A stretch of DNA of 35,481 nucleotides. It comes from Pseudomonadota bacterium. GTDB lineage: Bacteria > Pseudomonadota > Gammaproteobacteria > Steroidobacterales > Steroidobacteraceae. The stretch covers positions 1 through 35,481 of the forward strand of contig JAJYLP010000031.1 in assembly GCA_021787615.1 (NCBI GenBank), written 5' to 3'. The notes under the pieces are model-generated. The model saw nothing but the letters and a program-made list of their open reading frames with translations, made no database searches and was not told the origin of the DNA. The position numbers were made by a program, and so were the translations under genes. How positions within the stretch are numbered: position 1 is the stretch's first letter; each line of letters begins with the position of its first letter. This document shows, one piece after another, positions 1 to 9,028 of the stretch.

Positions 1-416
1 TCGCGGCGGGTCAGCGCGCTGAAATACAGCACGCCGCGGCACAACCGGGCGAAATTGGCGAGCGCGCGCGCCGCCTCGCGCGCCTCGAGATACTGCAGCA
101 CGTCATAGCAGATCAGCAGGTCGAACGGCGCATCCGGCCGCAGGTCCTGCACTTGCCCCGACCGCCAGCCGTAGCGTCGGCACAGGTACTCGCTCGATTC
201 CAAGCCCACGTAGGCGGCCTTCGGCAGCGCACGCAACAGCGGCGCGCGCAGCAGCCCGGTTCCGCAGCCGGCATCGAGAATGCGCCGCACCGGCAGCCCG
301 ATGTGCGCGGTGAATGCGCCGATGAGGCGGGCGCGGGCGCGCATCTCGGTGCGCGAGGTCACCGCGGTGCGCGGGTCGTAGTAGAAGCGCCGGTAGTACG
401 CCTGATCGAACGGCAT
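1..416 (-). CDS. Class I SAM-dependent methyltransferase, 3' end cut by window edge
   Basis: The reverse strand reads from an ATG at 416 without a stop to the window edge, giving 138 codons. Motif I of Rossmann methyltransferases is clear (ILDAGCGTGLL, residues about 46-56), followed by an acidic residue at the end of strand 2 (VGLESSEYL) and a motif II/IV-like FDLLICYDVLQYL. These features show a small-molecule or lipid/protein methyltransferase using S-adenosylmethionine, but the substrate cannot be told. The N-terminus begins MPFDQAYYRRFYYDP, a style seen in short soluble methyltransferases. The start lies 7 bp after the stop of the SDR gene upstream on the same strand, so the two are very likely co-transcribed. 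The C-terminal part, which would help define substrate, is outside the window. Confidence 0.85.
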   Translation of the reverse strand, partial: MPFDQAYYRRFYYDPRTAVTSRTEMRARARLIGAFTAHIGLPVRRILDAGCGTGLLRAPLLRALPKAAYVGLESSEYLCRRYGWRSGQVQDLRPDAPFDLLICYDVLQYLEAREAARALANFARLCRGVLYFSALTRR

Positions 417-423
417 CTGCGGC

Positions 424-1257
424 TCAGGACGCGGCGCCGGCCGGGAGGGCGGCGAGCTGCGCGCTCACCGCGGCCAGCCGCCTGCGGGCCGCCTCGTCGT
501 CGGCCTGGGGATGTGCGCGCGCAGCCTCGAGGCCGTCGAAGAACTCGCCGCTCGTCGAGGCGAGCTCCGGCGCGCAGGCGAGCCGCACCACGGCTGTCGC
601 ACCGTCCAGCACGGTGTTGAGCGGCCTGACGCCCATGGCGCGCACCATCGACGTATCCATGTAGGTGGCCGGGTGCAGGCACGTGACGGTGACGTTGCCT
701 GCGCGCAACGCCCGCGCCAGATCGAAAGTGAACAGGACCTGCGCGAGTTTGCTCTGCGCATAGGCACGCATGCCGCTGTAGGCGCGCTCGAGCATCAGGT
801 TGTCAAAGTCGAGCGGGTACTGCGCAGCGGAGGAGACATTGACGATGCGCGCCGGCGCGCTGCGCTCGAGCAGCGGCAGCAGCAGCCGCGTCAGCAGGAA
901 GCCCGCCAGGTAATTCACCGCGAAGCGCAGCTCGTACCCGTCCGCGCTCAGCTCCCGGCCGTGCGCGCCCGGGCTCGTGGGACCGATCCCGGCGTTGTTG
1001 ATCAACAGATCGAGCCCCGCGAGCTCGCGCAGCGCGCTCGCGGCGAGTGCGCGCACTTCGGCGAGCGAGGCAAAATCGGCGCGCACAAAGCGCGCCTCAC
1101 CGCCCTGAGCGGCGATCTCGCGAGCCAGCGCTTCGCCACGCAGGCTGTCGCGGCCGTGCAGCCACACCCGGTAGCCCTGGCGGGCCAGCGTTCGCGCCAC
1201 GGCGCGGCCTAATCCGTCGGTGGAACCCGTGATGAGGGCGGTCTTCGCGGTACTCAT
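424..1257 (-). CDS. Short-chain dehydrogenase/reductase (retinol dehydrogenase-like SDR)
   Basis: A 277-residue classical SDR fold oxidoreductase. The dinucleotide-binding TGSTDGLG lies at residues 10-17, the structural NNAG at 87-90, the catalytic Ser in VSSA at about 142-143, and the active-site YAQSK at 166-170. The catalytic set is therefore complete. The overall pattern ([16 protein letters not shown], a long substrate region after YxxxK) resembles the retinol dehydrogenase/WW-oxidoreductase-like branch that reduces carbonyls with NADP(H). The Arg residues after strand 2 (LHGRD) fit an NADP(H) preference, which is inferred. The true substrate is unknown. It heads a minus-strand operon with the methyltransferase 7 bp downstream. 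The ATG at 1257 is close to the usual SDR start, directly before the first beta strand, which supports it. Confidence 0.9.
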   Translation of the reverse strand: MSTAKTALITGSTDGLGRAVARTLARQGYRVWLHGRDSLRGEALAREIAAQGGEARFVRADFASLAEVRALAASALRELAGLDLLINNAGIGPTSPGAHGRELSADGYELRFAVNYLAGFLLTRLLLPLLERSAPARIVNVSSAAQYPLDFDNLMLERAYSGMRAYAQSKLAQVLFTFDLARALRAGNVTVTCLHPATYMDTSMVRAMGVRPLNTVLDGATAVVRLACAPELASTSGEFFDGLEAARAHPQADDEAARRRLAAVSAQLAALPAGAAS

Positions 1258-1338
1258 GCCGGTCTAGTTTGCCGGATGGCCCGCGCGGCTGCACACTGTT
1301 GCCGGCGGTCGCTGGCGGCCGCCCGGGGGGAGACAACC

Positions 1339-1932
1339 ATGCCTCGACGTTCCAGGCTAGAACCGGGCTGCTCCGTGGCCCTGCTCGCCGTGCTGCTGGC
1401 GATTGCCGTGCCGGCCGCCGGACGGAACGCCGCTGCCGCGGTGCGCGGCGCGCGATTCACGCTGAGCAGCCCCGATCTGACGCCGGGCGGCAGCGTTCCT
1501 CTGGCGCACGTGTACAACCGCGACGGCTGCCGCGGGCGGAACATCTCTCCCGCCGTCACCTGGCGGCATCCTCCGGCCGGCACGCACGGCTTCGCGCTGT
1601 TGATCTTCGACTCCGATGCCCGGGGCGGGTGGTGGCACTGGCTGGTGATCGACATTCCCGCCGGCGTGCGCTCGCTGCCGGCCGGGGCGGGCGCCCCGGA
1701 AGGGCACGGGCTGCCCGCAGGCGCCGTGCAGACGCGCAACGACTGGGGGTTTCCGGAGTACGGCGGCCCGTGCCCGCCGCCGGGGCCGCCGCACCACTAC
1801 CATGTGCTGCTGTACGCCCTCGGCTCAGCGCAGGTTGCCGTCGCGAAGGACGCTCCGGCGGGCGCCGTCGCTGCCGCCGTGCGCGACGCAGCGATTGCCG
1901 AGACCGAGATCACGGTGGTGTACGGGCGCTAG
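1339..1932 (+). CDS. Secreted YbhB/YbcL-type PEBP family protein
   Basis: The product is 197 residues. The ATG at 1339 is chosen over an earlier in-frame one at 1276 because a strong GGGGGAGA Shine-Dalgarno precedes it by about 6 bp and the protein then starts with a positively charged end and a hydrophobic signal segment (about residues 10-28, ending in an AAG-type site). The mature part has the phosphatidylethanolamine-binding/Raf-kinase-inhibitor-like fold: [12 protein letters not shown], a ligand-pocket [32 protein letters not shown] and the late [20 protein letters not shown]. Bacterial YbhB/YbcL members have no settled enzymatic role. Periplasmic location is inferred from the signal peptide. 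It stands 89 bp upstream of rimO on the same strand, but nothing links their functions. Confidence 0.88.
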   Translation: MPRRSRLEPGCSVALLAVLLAIAVPAAGRNAAAAVRGARFTLSSPDLTPGGSVPLAHVYNRDGCRGRNISPAVTWRHPPAGTHGFALLIFDSDARGGWWHWLVIDIPAGVRSLPAGAGAPEGHGLPAGAVQTRNDWGFPEYGGPCPPPGPPHHYHVLLYALGSAQVAVAKDAPAGAVAAAVRDAAIAETEITVVYGR

Positions 1933-2021
1933 CCTCCGGCGGGTTGCGTGGCCGGGCCGGCGCGGGTAGGCTGCGCGCCCCGCAGCAGCCCCTCTGTCAC
2001 GCCATACCCCGCAGAATCCAG

Positions 2022-3374
2022 ATGAGCCCGCCAGACCGCCAGCGCGCGCCGGTGCGCCGGCGCACCCCGAAAATCGGCTTCGTCAGCCTCGGCTGCCCCA
2101 AGGCGCTGGTGGACTCCGAGCGCATTCTGACCACCCTGCGCGCCGAGGGTTATGCAATCAGCCCCAGCTACGAGCGCGCCGAGCTGGTCGTGGTCAATAC
2201 CTGCGGATTCATCGACGCGGCGATCGATGAGTCGCTGGAGGCGATCGGCGAGGCGCTCGAGCGCAACGGCCGGGTGATCGTGACGGGCTGCCTGGGAGCG
2301 CGACCGGAGCGCATCCTCGAGCGTCATCCCCACGTGCTCAAGGTCACCGGTCCGCACGACTATGCCGCGCTCCTCGAGGCCGTGCACGAGCACCTGCCGC
2401 CGCAGCACGATCCGTTGCTCGACCTGCTGCCGCCGCAGGGGATCCGCCTGACACCGCCGCATTACGCGTATCTGAAGATCTCCGAGGGCTGCAACAACTC
2501 GTGCAGCTTCTGCATCATTCCCGCGCTGCGCGGCCGCCTCGCGAGTCGCCGCATCGATGCGGTGCTCGCCGAGGCCGAGCGCCTCGTGGGCGCCGGCGTG
2601 AAGGAGCTGCTGGTGATCTCCCAGGACACCAGCGCCTATGGCGCCGATCTGCGCTACCAGGGCGCCGAGTGGCGCGGCGTCGGCTATCAGTCGCGGCTCA
2701 TCGATCTGGCGCGCGCGCTCGGCACGCTCGGCGCCTGGGTGCGGCTGCACTACGTGTATCCTTATCCGCACGTCGATGAGGTCATCGGGCTGATGGCCGC
2801 GCGGCAGGTGCTGCCCTACCTCGACATTCCGTTCCAACACGGCAGTCCCACGGTCCTGAAGCGGATGCGCCGGCCGGCGCATGCCGAGAACGTGCTTGAG
2901 CGCATCGGGCAGTGGCGGCGGCAGTGTCCTGATCTGACGCTGCGCAGCACGTTCATCGTCGGCTTTCCCGGCGAGACGGACGCGGAATTCGAGGAGCTGC
3001 TCGAGTGGCTGCGCGAAGCGCAGCTCGATCGCGTGGGGTGTTTCAAATACTCGCCCGTCGAGGGCGCCGCCGCCAATACGATCGCGGCGCACGTTCCGGC
3101 ACAGGTCCAGCAAGAGCGCTACGCGCGATTCATGGAATGCGCGGCGGCGATCAGCGCCGAGCGCCTGCGGCGGCGTGTCGGTCAGCGCCTGCGCGTTCTG
3201 GTTGATACGGTGGACGCGGACGGCGCCGTGGCCCGCAGCGAGGCGGAGGCGCCGGAGATCGACGGCGTCGTACGCGTTGCCGATGCCGAGGGGCTTGCGC
3301 CCGGGGAGTGGGCCGACGTGGAAGTGACCTCCGCCGACACCTACGATCTGCACGCCCGACTCGTCGAACGGTAG
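2022..3374 (+). CDS. rimO: Ribosomal protein S12 methylthiotransferase RimO
   Basis: A 450-residue radical-SAM enzyme that adds a methylthio group to the conserved Asp of ribosomal protein S12. The N-terminal UPF0004 domain has its three cluster cysteines at about 25 ([12 protein letters not shown]), 61 (NTCGFIDAA) and 90 ([10 protein letters not shown]). The radical-SAM CxxxCxxC is at 157/161/164 ([13 protein letters not shown]). The SLGCPK and CGFIDAA signatures separate RimO from the tRNA enzyme MiaB. A C-terminal TRAM domain follows ([24 protein letters not shown], and the ending [17 protein letters not shown]). Length and domain order are normal. The ATG at 2022 was chosen because the frame stays open far upstream with no protein-like content, and the RimO domain begins 17 residues after this Met. 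No obvious Shine-Dalgarno is seen. Confidence 0.96.
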   Translation: MSPPDRQRAPVRRRTPKIGFVSLGCPKALVDSERILTTLRAEGYAISPSYERAELVVVNTCGFIDAAIDESLEAIGEALERNGRVIVTGCLGARPERILERHPHVLKVTGPHDYAALLEAVHEHLPPQHDPLLDLLPPQGIRLTPPHYAYLKISEGCNNSCSFCIIPALRGRLASRRIDAVLAEAERLVGAGVKELLVISQDTSAYGADLRYQGAEWRGVGYQSRLIDLARALGTLGAWVRLHYVYPYPHVDEVIGLMAARQVLPYLDIPFQHGSPTVLKRMRRPAHAENVLERIGQWRRQCPDLTLRSTFIVGFPGETDAEFEELLEWLREAQLDRVGCFKYSPVEGAAANTIAAHVPAQVQQERYARFMECAAAISAERLRRRVGQRLRVLVDTVDADGAVARSEAEAPEIDGVVRVADAEGLAPGEWADVEVTSADTYDLHARLVER

Positions 3375-3545
3375 CGCAGAGAGGCGCGCGAGCGCCACGC
3401 GCCGTGTCGTTCTGCGGTGGGCCGAGCGCAGGCCTCGAGGAGCGGGCCACATCCGGCAGGGCGAATTGCTACGATGGCGCTCGCGCGGCGCCGGCGGCCG
3501 CGCAGCCGAACATCGCTCCCACATCAACCGACAAACAGAGCAGAC

Positions 3546-5118
3546 ATGTCCGTCTATCGCGCGCTTCTCCTGTCCGCCGTGCTCGTCGGATTGTCCCCGG
3601 CCGCGCTCGCCCACGCCAACCCTCCCGCCAAGGCCGGCGCGGCAAGCAGCAACCCGGCGAAGTTCTAGACGATCCCCCACACGCTCACCACCCACGGCAG
3701 CGTCACTGTCGGCGGTCACGTCATTCATTACACCACCAAGGCCCGGACGCTGATCCTGCGCGACAAAGCGGACAAACCCACCGGCGAGATGTTCTATGTC
3801 GCCTATTTCAAGGACGGCGCCAAGCCGGATCACCGGCCCATCGCGTTCCTCTACAACGGCGGCCCGGGCGGCAGCTGCGCGCCACTGCACATCGGCGCAT
3901 TCGGCCCCGTGCGCGTCGTCACCCTCAGCCACGGGCACACGCCGCCGGCGCCGTACCGGCTGCTCAACAATCGGTACAGCCTGCTCGATGCCAGCGATCT
4001 GGTGCTCGTCGCTGCCATGGGCAGCGGCTTCAGCCGCATCATCGGCAAGGTGGACGGCGGGGTGGGCTCGCCGAAGATGTTCTACGGGGTCGATGCCGAT
4101 GGCAAGGCGTTCACGCAGTTCATTACCGGCTTCCTGTCTCAATACGACCGGTGGAACCCGCCCAAATACCTGATCGGCGAGCGCTACGGCACGACCCGCT
4201 CGGCGGTCGTCGCGGGCATGCTGAAGAACACCGACAACATCGATCTGAACGGCGTCGTGCTGCTCTCGAGCATCCTCAACTTCGACACGAGCATCGACCA
4301 GGCCAACCTCAATCCGGGCGGCAATCTGCCGTACGCGCTGGCGATTCCGACGTATGCGGCGGTCGCCTGGTATCACAAGCGCCTGGCCCAGCTGCCGGCG
4401 CGGCGGCACCCGTGGCTCGATCAGGTACCGGCCTGGGCCATGGGGCCGTATCTGACCGCCCTCAACCGCGGCGCCGCGCTGCCGGGCGCCGAGGAACAGA
4501 CGATCGCGGCGCAGATGGCCGGGCACACGGGCCTGAGCGAGCAATACCTGCGCAAGGCCGGACCGGCGCGTCACCGGACCCCAGTTCGAGCCAGCGCTGC
4601 TGTCGGCCGAGGGCAAGACCACGGGACGGCTGGATGCGCGCTTCTCCGGACCCACGCTTGACCCGCTGGCCGAATACGCCGAATACGACCCGTTGATTTC
4701 GGGCATCGGCTCGGCTTACGTCTCGGCAGCGAATGAGTCTCTGCGCCACACGCCGCATTTCGGCGCCGGGCACCGCTACCTGTTTCTGTCGGCGGCCGTG
4801 GGCAACGACTGGAAGTGGGAGCACACCCCGCCGGGCGCAGGCTCGCCGGCGCCCGTGGCGCCCAACGCCCTGCCGGATCTGGCCGCGACCATGACCGTCG
4901 ACCCGAACCTGAAGGTTCGGGTCGACGCCGGGTATGTCGATCTGGCGACACCGTATTACGCGGCCGCGTACCAGATGCGCCAGCTCCCGATGCAGCCGGG
5001 GCTCGAGAGGAACGTCGCGTTGCGCTTCTACCACACCGGTCACATGATCTACGTGCGCCCGCACGGACTCGCGCACCTGCACGCAAACATCGCGCCGTTC
5101 ATCCGCCAGACGGAATGA
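3546..5118 (+). pseudogene. Decayed S10-type serine carboxypeptidase with three lesions
   Basis: An ATG at 3546 starts a signal peptide (MSVYRALLLSAVLVG), but the frame meets a TAG at 3666-3668 after 40 codons. The same frame continues at once with recognisable family sequence: FLYNGGPGGS (oxyanion region), HIGAFGPVRV, and YLIGERYGTTRS. A one-base insertion near 4560 then moves the reading frame, and PQFEPALLSAEGKTTG onward reads in the next frame to 5118. That C-terminal part still holds the catalytic Asp region (GYVDLATPYY) and His region (YHTGHMIYV). The family nucleophile motif GESYG reads GERYG, because the Ser codon at 4182-4184 is CGC. A nonsense codon, a frameshift and loss of the nucleophile make an active product very unlikely. 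Expression of 3789-4661 alone as a non-catalytic protein is a remote alternative. Confidence 0.85.
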
Positions 5119-5175
5119 CCCGTGAGCGTGCGGGGCCGCCGCGGCGGCTGCGCACGCTCGATATACTCGCGCATC

Positions 5176-6252
5176 ATGGGGAACGGGTCTGCGACGGCCG
5201 ACGGCGACTCGAAGCGGGGCATCACCTATGCGCTGCTCGCGGCACTGTTGTTCGGGGTGAGCACGCCGTTTGCAAAGATCCTCCTGCGGGAAACCGCGCC
5301 GGTCACGCTGGCCGGCCTGCTGTATGCCGGCAGCGGCGTCGGCCTGGCCGCGTGGGTCGCGGTGCGCGCCATCGCGCGCCCGCGCGGGCGCCAGGGCGGA
5401 TCCTGGCACGGCGGCGGGCTGTTGTGGCTCGCCGGGGCGATCCTCGTCGGGGGAATCGTCGGACCGGTGCTGCTGATGACCGGGCTGCGGCAGATCCCGG
5501 CGGCAAGCGCCTCGCTGCTGCTCAACCTGGAGGCGGTATTCACCGCGCTCGCCGCCTGGTTCGTGTTCCGGGAGAATTTCGACCGCCGCGTCGCGCTCGG
5601 CATGCTGGCCATCGTCCTCGGCGGCGTGCTGCTCGCGTGGCCGGCGCGCTTCGCTGTCGGCGGTGCGGCGGCGTGGATCGCCGGCGCCTGCGCATGCTGG
5701 GCGATCGACAACAATCTCACCCGCAAGGTGTCGATCGGCGATCCGGTGATGATCGCGGCGCTGAAGGGCGTGAGCGCCGGCGCGGTCAATCTCGGCATCG
5801 CCGTGTTCCTTGGCCTGCGCTGGCCCGACGGCGTGCACATCGCGGCCGCGGGGCTGCTCGGGTTCGCCGGCTACGGGGTGAGCCTGACGCTGTTCGTGCT
5901 GGCCCTGCGGCACCTCGGCGCGGCGCGCACCGGAGCGTATTTTTCCACGGCGCCGTTCATCGGCGCGGTGGTCTCGCTGCTGGTGTTCCGGCGTCTGCCA
6001 CAGCCTGCACTGTGGCTCGCGGCGTTACTGATGGGCTGGGGCGTCTGGCTGCATCTGACCGAGACTCATGCCCATGAGCACACTCATTCGCGCGTGCGGC
6101 ACGCCCACAGCCACCGTCACGACGTCCATCATCAGCATGAGCACGATTTCGAGTGGGACGGACGCGAGCCGCACGATCATGAGCACACGCACGAGCCGCT
6201 GACCCATGTGCACGCGCATTTCCCTGACATTCATCACCGCCACGAGCACTGA
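5176..6252 (+). CDS. EamA/DMT-family transporter with histidine-rich C-terminal tail
   Basis: A 358-residue inner-membrane carrier with two EamA repeats, about ten hydrophobic helices. The first repeat begins ITYALLAALLFGVSTPFAKILL and the second repeats the pattern around AAAWIAGACACWAIDNNLTRK. The chosen ATG at 5176 is 18 codons inside the longest frame and directly precedes the first helix. The last 61 residues (298-358) are a soluble tail with 23 histidines in HxH patterns (HAHEHTH, HAHSHRH, HHQHEHD), expected on the cytoplasmic side for an even helix number. Such tails bind Zn, Ni or Co in other metal carriers, so metal export or metal sensing is a reasonable inference, but EamA proteins mostly move metabolites. 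It ends 29 bp from the convergent methyltransferase gene. Confidence 0.9.
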   Translation: MGNGSATADGDSKRGITYALLAALLFGVSTPFAKILLRETAPVTLAGLLYAGSGVGLAAWVAVRAIARPRGRQGGSWHGGGLLWLAGAILVGGIVGPVLLMTGLRQIPAASASLLLNLEAVFTALAAWFVFRENFDRRVALGMLAIVLGGVLLAWPARFAVGGAAAWIAGACACWAIDNNLTRKVSIGDPVMIAALKGVSAGAVNLGIAVFLGLRWPDGVHIAAAGLLGFAGYGVSLTLFVLALRHLGAARTGAYFSTAPFIGAVVSLLVFRRLPQPALWLAALLMGWGVWLHLTETHAHEHTHSRVRHAHSHRHDVHHQHEHDFEWDGREPHDHEHTHEPLTHVHAHFPDIHHRHEH

Positions 6253-6281
6253 ACGCCTGGGCGGTCGGCGTGCCGGGTGCC

Positions 6282-6977
6282 TCAGTTGACGCGTCGCCTG
6301 CGCACCGATGGCCGGCGGGTGCGCTCGATTCGGTAGACCGACGCCGGGGGCAGGTTGTTGGCCACCCAGCCGATGCGCTGGGCGCGCAGGCCGAGCCGTT
6401 TGAGGATCACGCCGGGAACGGGGCACAAGGGCCCGTAGGTGAATTGATAAAAGGCGCCGCCGCTGCGCAGGCGGCGGAACGATCCGCGCAGGATGCGCAT
6501 GATCTCGCGACGCGGCATCGACAACAGCGGCAGGCCGCTCACCACCGAGCCGGCGGCACCCCCCTCGCACGGGTCGAAGCGGCGCAATTCTCCCGCTCGC
6601 ATCGCCAGCACGCGCGCGGCCGGAAAGCGGCTCTTGAGCAGGCTCGCGAAATACGGATGGGCCTCGATCAGCACCAGCTGCCGCTCCGGGACGCCCCGAG
6701 CGAGCAGCGCGCGGGTAAAGACGCCGGTGCCTGCGCCGAGCTCGATGACCGGTCCGCTGGTCTCGACGATCTCGGAGGTGATGAGCCTCGCCAGCGCCCG
6801 TCCGGAGGGCGCGACCGCGCCGACGCCGCGCGGATCGCTCAAGCCGGCCCGCAGGAACGTCATGACGTCGGCGGGCAATTTCAGGGTGGAAAGGCCGAAA
6901 AAGCGGCCGGAGCGCGCCCAGCTGCCTGGACCGCGCACGCGCTGTCGCGTCGAATGCTGGGTACGCGCGAAATCCAT
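6282..6977 (-). CDS. PmtA-like phospholipid N-methyltransferase / class I methyltransferase
   Basis: A 231-residue protein. The ATG at 6977 is preferred to the longer frame start at 7040 because GGAGCAGG sits about 2-5 bp upstream. An N-terminal segment, FFGLSTLKLPADVMTFLRAGLSDPRGVGAVAPSG, matches the membrane-association and substrate region of Rhodobacter-type phosphatidylethanolamine N-methyltransferases and related KsgA-like enzymes. The SAM-binding motif PVIELGAGTGVFTRALL follows, then LVLIEAHPYF, and a late GGAFYQFTYGP that is typical of the same group. It probably methylates a membrane lipid head group, using SAM at the inner membrane surface; the exact substrate is inferred. It is convergent with the DMT gene and has 411 bp of upstream DNA without a gene. 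Confidence 0.8.
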   Translation of the reverse strand: MDFARTQHSTRQRVRGPGSWARSGRFFGLSTLKLPADVMTFLRAGLSDPRGVGAVAPSGRALARLITSEIVETSGPVIELGAGTGVFTRALLARGVPERQLVLIEAHPYFASLLKSRFPAARVLAMRAGELRRFDPCEGGAAGSVVSGLPLLSMPRREIMRILRGSFRRLRSGGAFYQFTYGPLCPVPGVILKRLGLRAQRIGWVANNLPPASVYRIERTRRPSVRRRRVN

Positions 6978-7388
6978 GGCCTGCTCCGGATTAATGTCGG
7001 TAATGCGCGACGATCTTCCCCCATTCGGCGCGCTGAGCATTGGACTCTAGCCAACCTGGACAGTTCATTCAACCCGGGCGGCGGGCGTTCGAACCCGCGG
7101 GCTCGCCTGCGGCCGGGGGTCCGAGGGGCACATCGCACATCCAGAAGCTCCGCGCCCCTTAACAACATCGGCATCGGGCGTGCCGGACCCGCTGCCCTCA
7201 CAGTGCCCCTGCGAGTCTTGCGCCCTGTTCTGTTTCTGTGGAGTCGTTCTGCAACCGGTCCTTCGAGCTCTCTCGCACTGACGCGCGGCCGGCTCACTCG
7301 TGCACGCCTTGCACGCCTCCGTCCGACCTGACCTTTGTCACCCCTGGCAGCACAGCGCCGCGTGCCCGGGTGCCGAGCAGAGCCGCGC
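6978..7388. other. Intergenic stretch without recognised gene
   Basis: Holds the leader of the PmtA-like gene and the 3' side of the PAP2 gene. Short frames are present but none has protein-like composition with a ribosome-binding site. A palindromic segment around 7084-7103 contains TTCGAA with GCGGG/CCCGC arms; it was tested as a tRNA T-arm and rejected. No terminator with a T-run is visible. Confidence 0.5.
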
Positions 7389-8021
7389 TCAAGTGGATGG
7401 CGACGGCAGGTTCTTGTGCACCGCCCATCCCTGCCCGGCGAGCATCCCCGCAGACAGCCCGACAAACGTGCCGGCGATGATATCGCTGAGGAAATGCCAG
7501 TCGCCGACGATCAGGAGCGTCGCGGCGAGGGCCAGCAGCGCCGACAACGGCCCGATGCTGACGCGATAGATCCGCATGAAGACCCCGGCCAGCGCCCCGG
7601 CGAGGACCATGTGTCCCGAGGGGAAGCTGCTGTGGCTGGAGCCTCTCAAGAGGTGAAGCGCATGCTTCGCGCCATGCATCACCGCCGCCGGATTCGGCAC
7701 GCCGAAAAACGGCTTCAGAACCTGGCTATTGATATCGTACGCGCAGATCGAAGCGAGGCACGCGACCGCGATCGTCTCGGCCAAGAACGACAGGTGCCCC
7801 CGCACCAGGCGCGCAAGGATCAGGACCACAACCACCACCGCCTCGATGGCGAGAAGGATGGGCGCGCCGAAGGGCTTGTTCAGAGGATGCAGAAAACGAC
7901 TGAATTTCCAGAAATACACCGCGGTGGGCACGTCGAAGCTCCTGAAGCACAGCAGCGCGAGCACGGTGCACACCACGACCAGCAGTCCCCAGATTTCCAT
8001 GGCGAGAAGCAAGCGTTTCAC
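7389..8021 (-). CDS. PAP2-family membrane phosphatase
   Basis: A GTG start at 8021 is chosen because GGAGG lies 10 bp upstream, giving 210 residues; an ATG start at 8000 is the alternative. The protein has about five or six membrane helices. The PAP2 (type 2 phosphatidic acid phosphatase) motifs are: motif 1 around K103 (LKPFFGVPNP), motif 2 PSGH at 134-137 (HSSFPSGHM), and motif 3 with His176 and Asp180 (VGDWHFLSD). The phosphohistidine machinery (His137, His176, Asp180) is intact, but the Arg of the usual K(x6)RP motif is Asn. Likely substrates are undecaprenyl pyrophosphate, phosphatidate or lipid A phosphates at the periplasmic face; which one cannot be told. A lipid methyltransferase lies next on the same strand, a loose envelope-lipid theme. 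Confidence 0.85.
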   Translation of the reverse strand: MKRLLLAMEIWGLLVVVCTVLALLCFRSFDVPTAVYFWKFSRFLHPLNKPFGAPILLAIEAVVVVVLILARLVRGHLSFLAETIAVACLASICAYDINSQVLKPFFGVPNPAAVMHGAKHALHLLRGSSHSSFPSGHMVLAGALAGVFMRIYRVSIGPLSALLALAATLLIVGDWHFLSDIIAGTFVGLSAGMLAGQGWAVHKNLPSPST

Positions 8022-8080
8022 GTTCTTGGTACCTCCGCTGCCACGGTAGCATCTGTACCGCCGATCAGCGAGCGCGGCGC

Positions 8081-8098
8081 GATGGGCCCGCACCCATC
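8081..8098. other. Short hairpin in PAP2 leader
   Basis: GATGGG at 8081-8086 pairs with CCCATC at 8093-8098 around a 6-nt loop. It lies in the 5' leader of the PAP2 gene and downstream of the lipoprotein gene. No T-run follows on either strand, so a terminator role is weak. Confidence 0.3.
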
Positions 8099-8255
8099 GT
8101 GAAACGATTTCAGCTTGGGGAGCGAGCGCCGACGCGACGGCAAGAAACGCAGCTCGCCGGCTCGCCTTCCCTCGGATGCAATTGCCGGACGATCCGGCCC
8201 TGGGGTGCGGCGCCCCGCGCGCAACCGCAGCGCCCGAGCGCGGTGGCGCGCGGCG

Positions 8256-8600
8256 CTACTGGTCCTGCGCCCGCTCCAGCTGGTGGCGCATGCGGCGCTG
8301 CTGCAGCAGCGTGACGCGCAGGCTCGCGGCGCCGATACAATGGTACTGCGCGATGATCGATCCGGTGTTTGCCTCCTGCTGGCAGAAGACGGTCTTGCCG
8401 TTGACGATCTTCGGGTTGTAGCCCAGATTGCCTGCCGCCTCGAGCAGCTTCGCGGACACACCGAAGTGATTCGCTTGTGATGCGACTGACGCCGTGCGGG
8501 TTGAGCCCTGGCCGCTTGCGGCCGGGCGGTCGGCGCAGCCCGCTTCGAGCGCGGCCAGCGCCATGAGACAGACGACGATGGACAGACTTTGTCGAGTCAT
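8256..8600 (-). CDS. Small lipoprotein of unknown function
   Basis: A 114-residue product. The ATG at 8600 has AGGAG 8 bp upstream and begins a lipoprotein signal (MTRQSLSIVVCLMALAALEAGC) whose LEAGC lipobox puts the lipidated Cys at residue 22. The mature part has a conserved-looking core GYNPKIVNGKTVFCQQE, TGS and a second Cys in QYHC, after which a charged QQRRMRHQLERA tail follows. Proteins with a 'NGKTxFC...TGS...C' core are common small secreted proteins in gammaproteobacteria, with no assigned role; the two cysteines could form a disulfide. The longer frame start at 8642 adds no signal-like sequence and was rejected. Gene order suggests a separate unit from PAP2, 234 bp downstream. Confidence 0.75.
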   Translation of the reverse strand: MTRQSLSIVVCLMALAALEAGCADRPAASGQGSTRTASVASQANHFGVSAKLLEAAGNLGYNPKIVNGKTVFCQQEANTGSIIAQYHCIGAASLRVTLLQQRRMRHQLERAQDQ

Positions 8601-9028
8601 TCCCAGTACTCCTGATGTCAGACGAGAGCGCGCTTCATTCACGCCTCAGTGCATTGCCTCTGCCGTTCCCTGCCGCTCTCGTCACTGAAGGCGTCCGGCG
8701 GACGCCGAATCGTGCGCATGGATGTCGCTTTCCCCCGTACTCATCGGCTCGATTTAGAGTCTTTTGCCGAGTCCGATGACGGTGAAAAATTGCGCCATCT
8801 GGGCCAAACTGTCAATGAGCCGCCGCAATCGACACCGTCCCCGCGTGAGACGATCACCCGAACGCACCAGCCGCCCGGCTGTCGGTCTCGATCGCCTTGC
8901 CGTTCGTATCCGAATGCCCTGTTGCCAACGAATCCGCGCTGCGGGTGTGACTGTCGCTGTTCCCCGCTACGCGGCCGCACGTGTGCCGCCGACATCGGGC
9001 GAGGTGAGCGCGAACGCACTACCGGGCA
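8601..9028. other. Intergenic stretch with one perfect hairpin
   Basis: No protein-like frame with a ribosome-binding site is seen. A 7-bp perfect hairpin (GGCGTCC at 8690-8696 and GGACGCC at 8700-8706, 3-nt loop) lies between the HExxH gene and the small lipoprotein. Neither side has a T-run, so it may be a weak terminator or nothing functional. Confidence 0.4.

Noticed and set aside
1929-4706. Very long minus-strand open frame (925 codons) opposite rimO and the S10 remnant
   Set aside because: It is a high-GC shadow frame, Arg/Ala-rich without motifs, and the plus strand carries a clear rimO.
7080-7105. TTCGAA flanked by GC arms, resembling a tRNA T-arm
   Set aside because: The loop is 8 nt rather than 7 with the perfect stem, and no acceptor, D- or anticodon arm can be formed around it on either strand.
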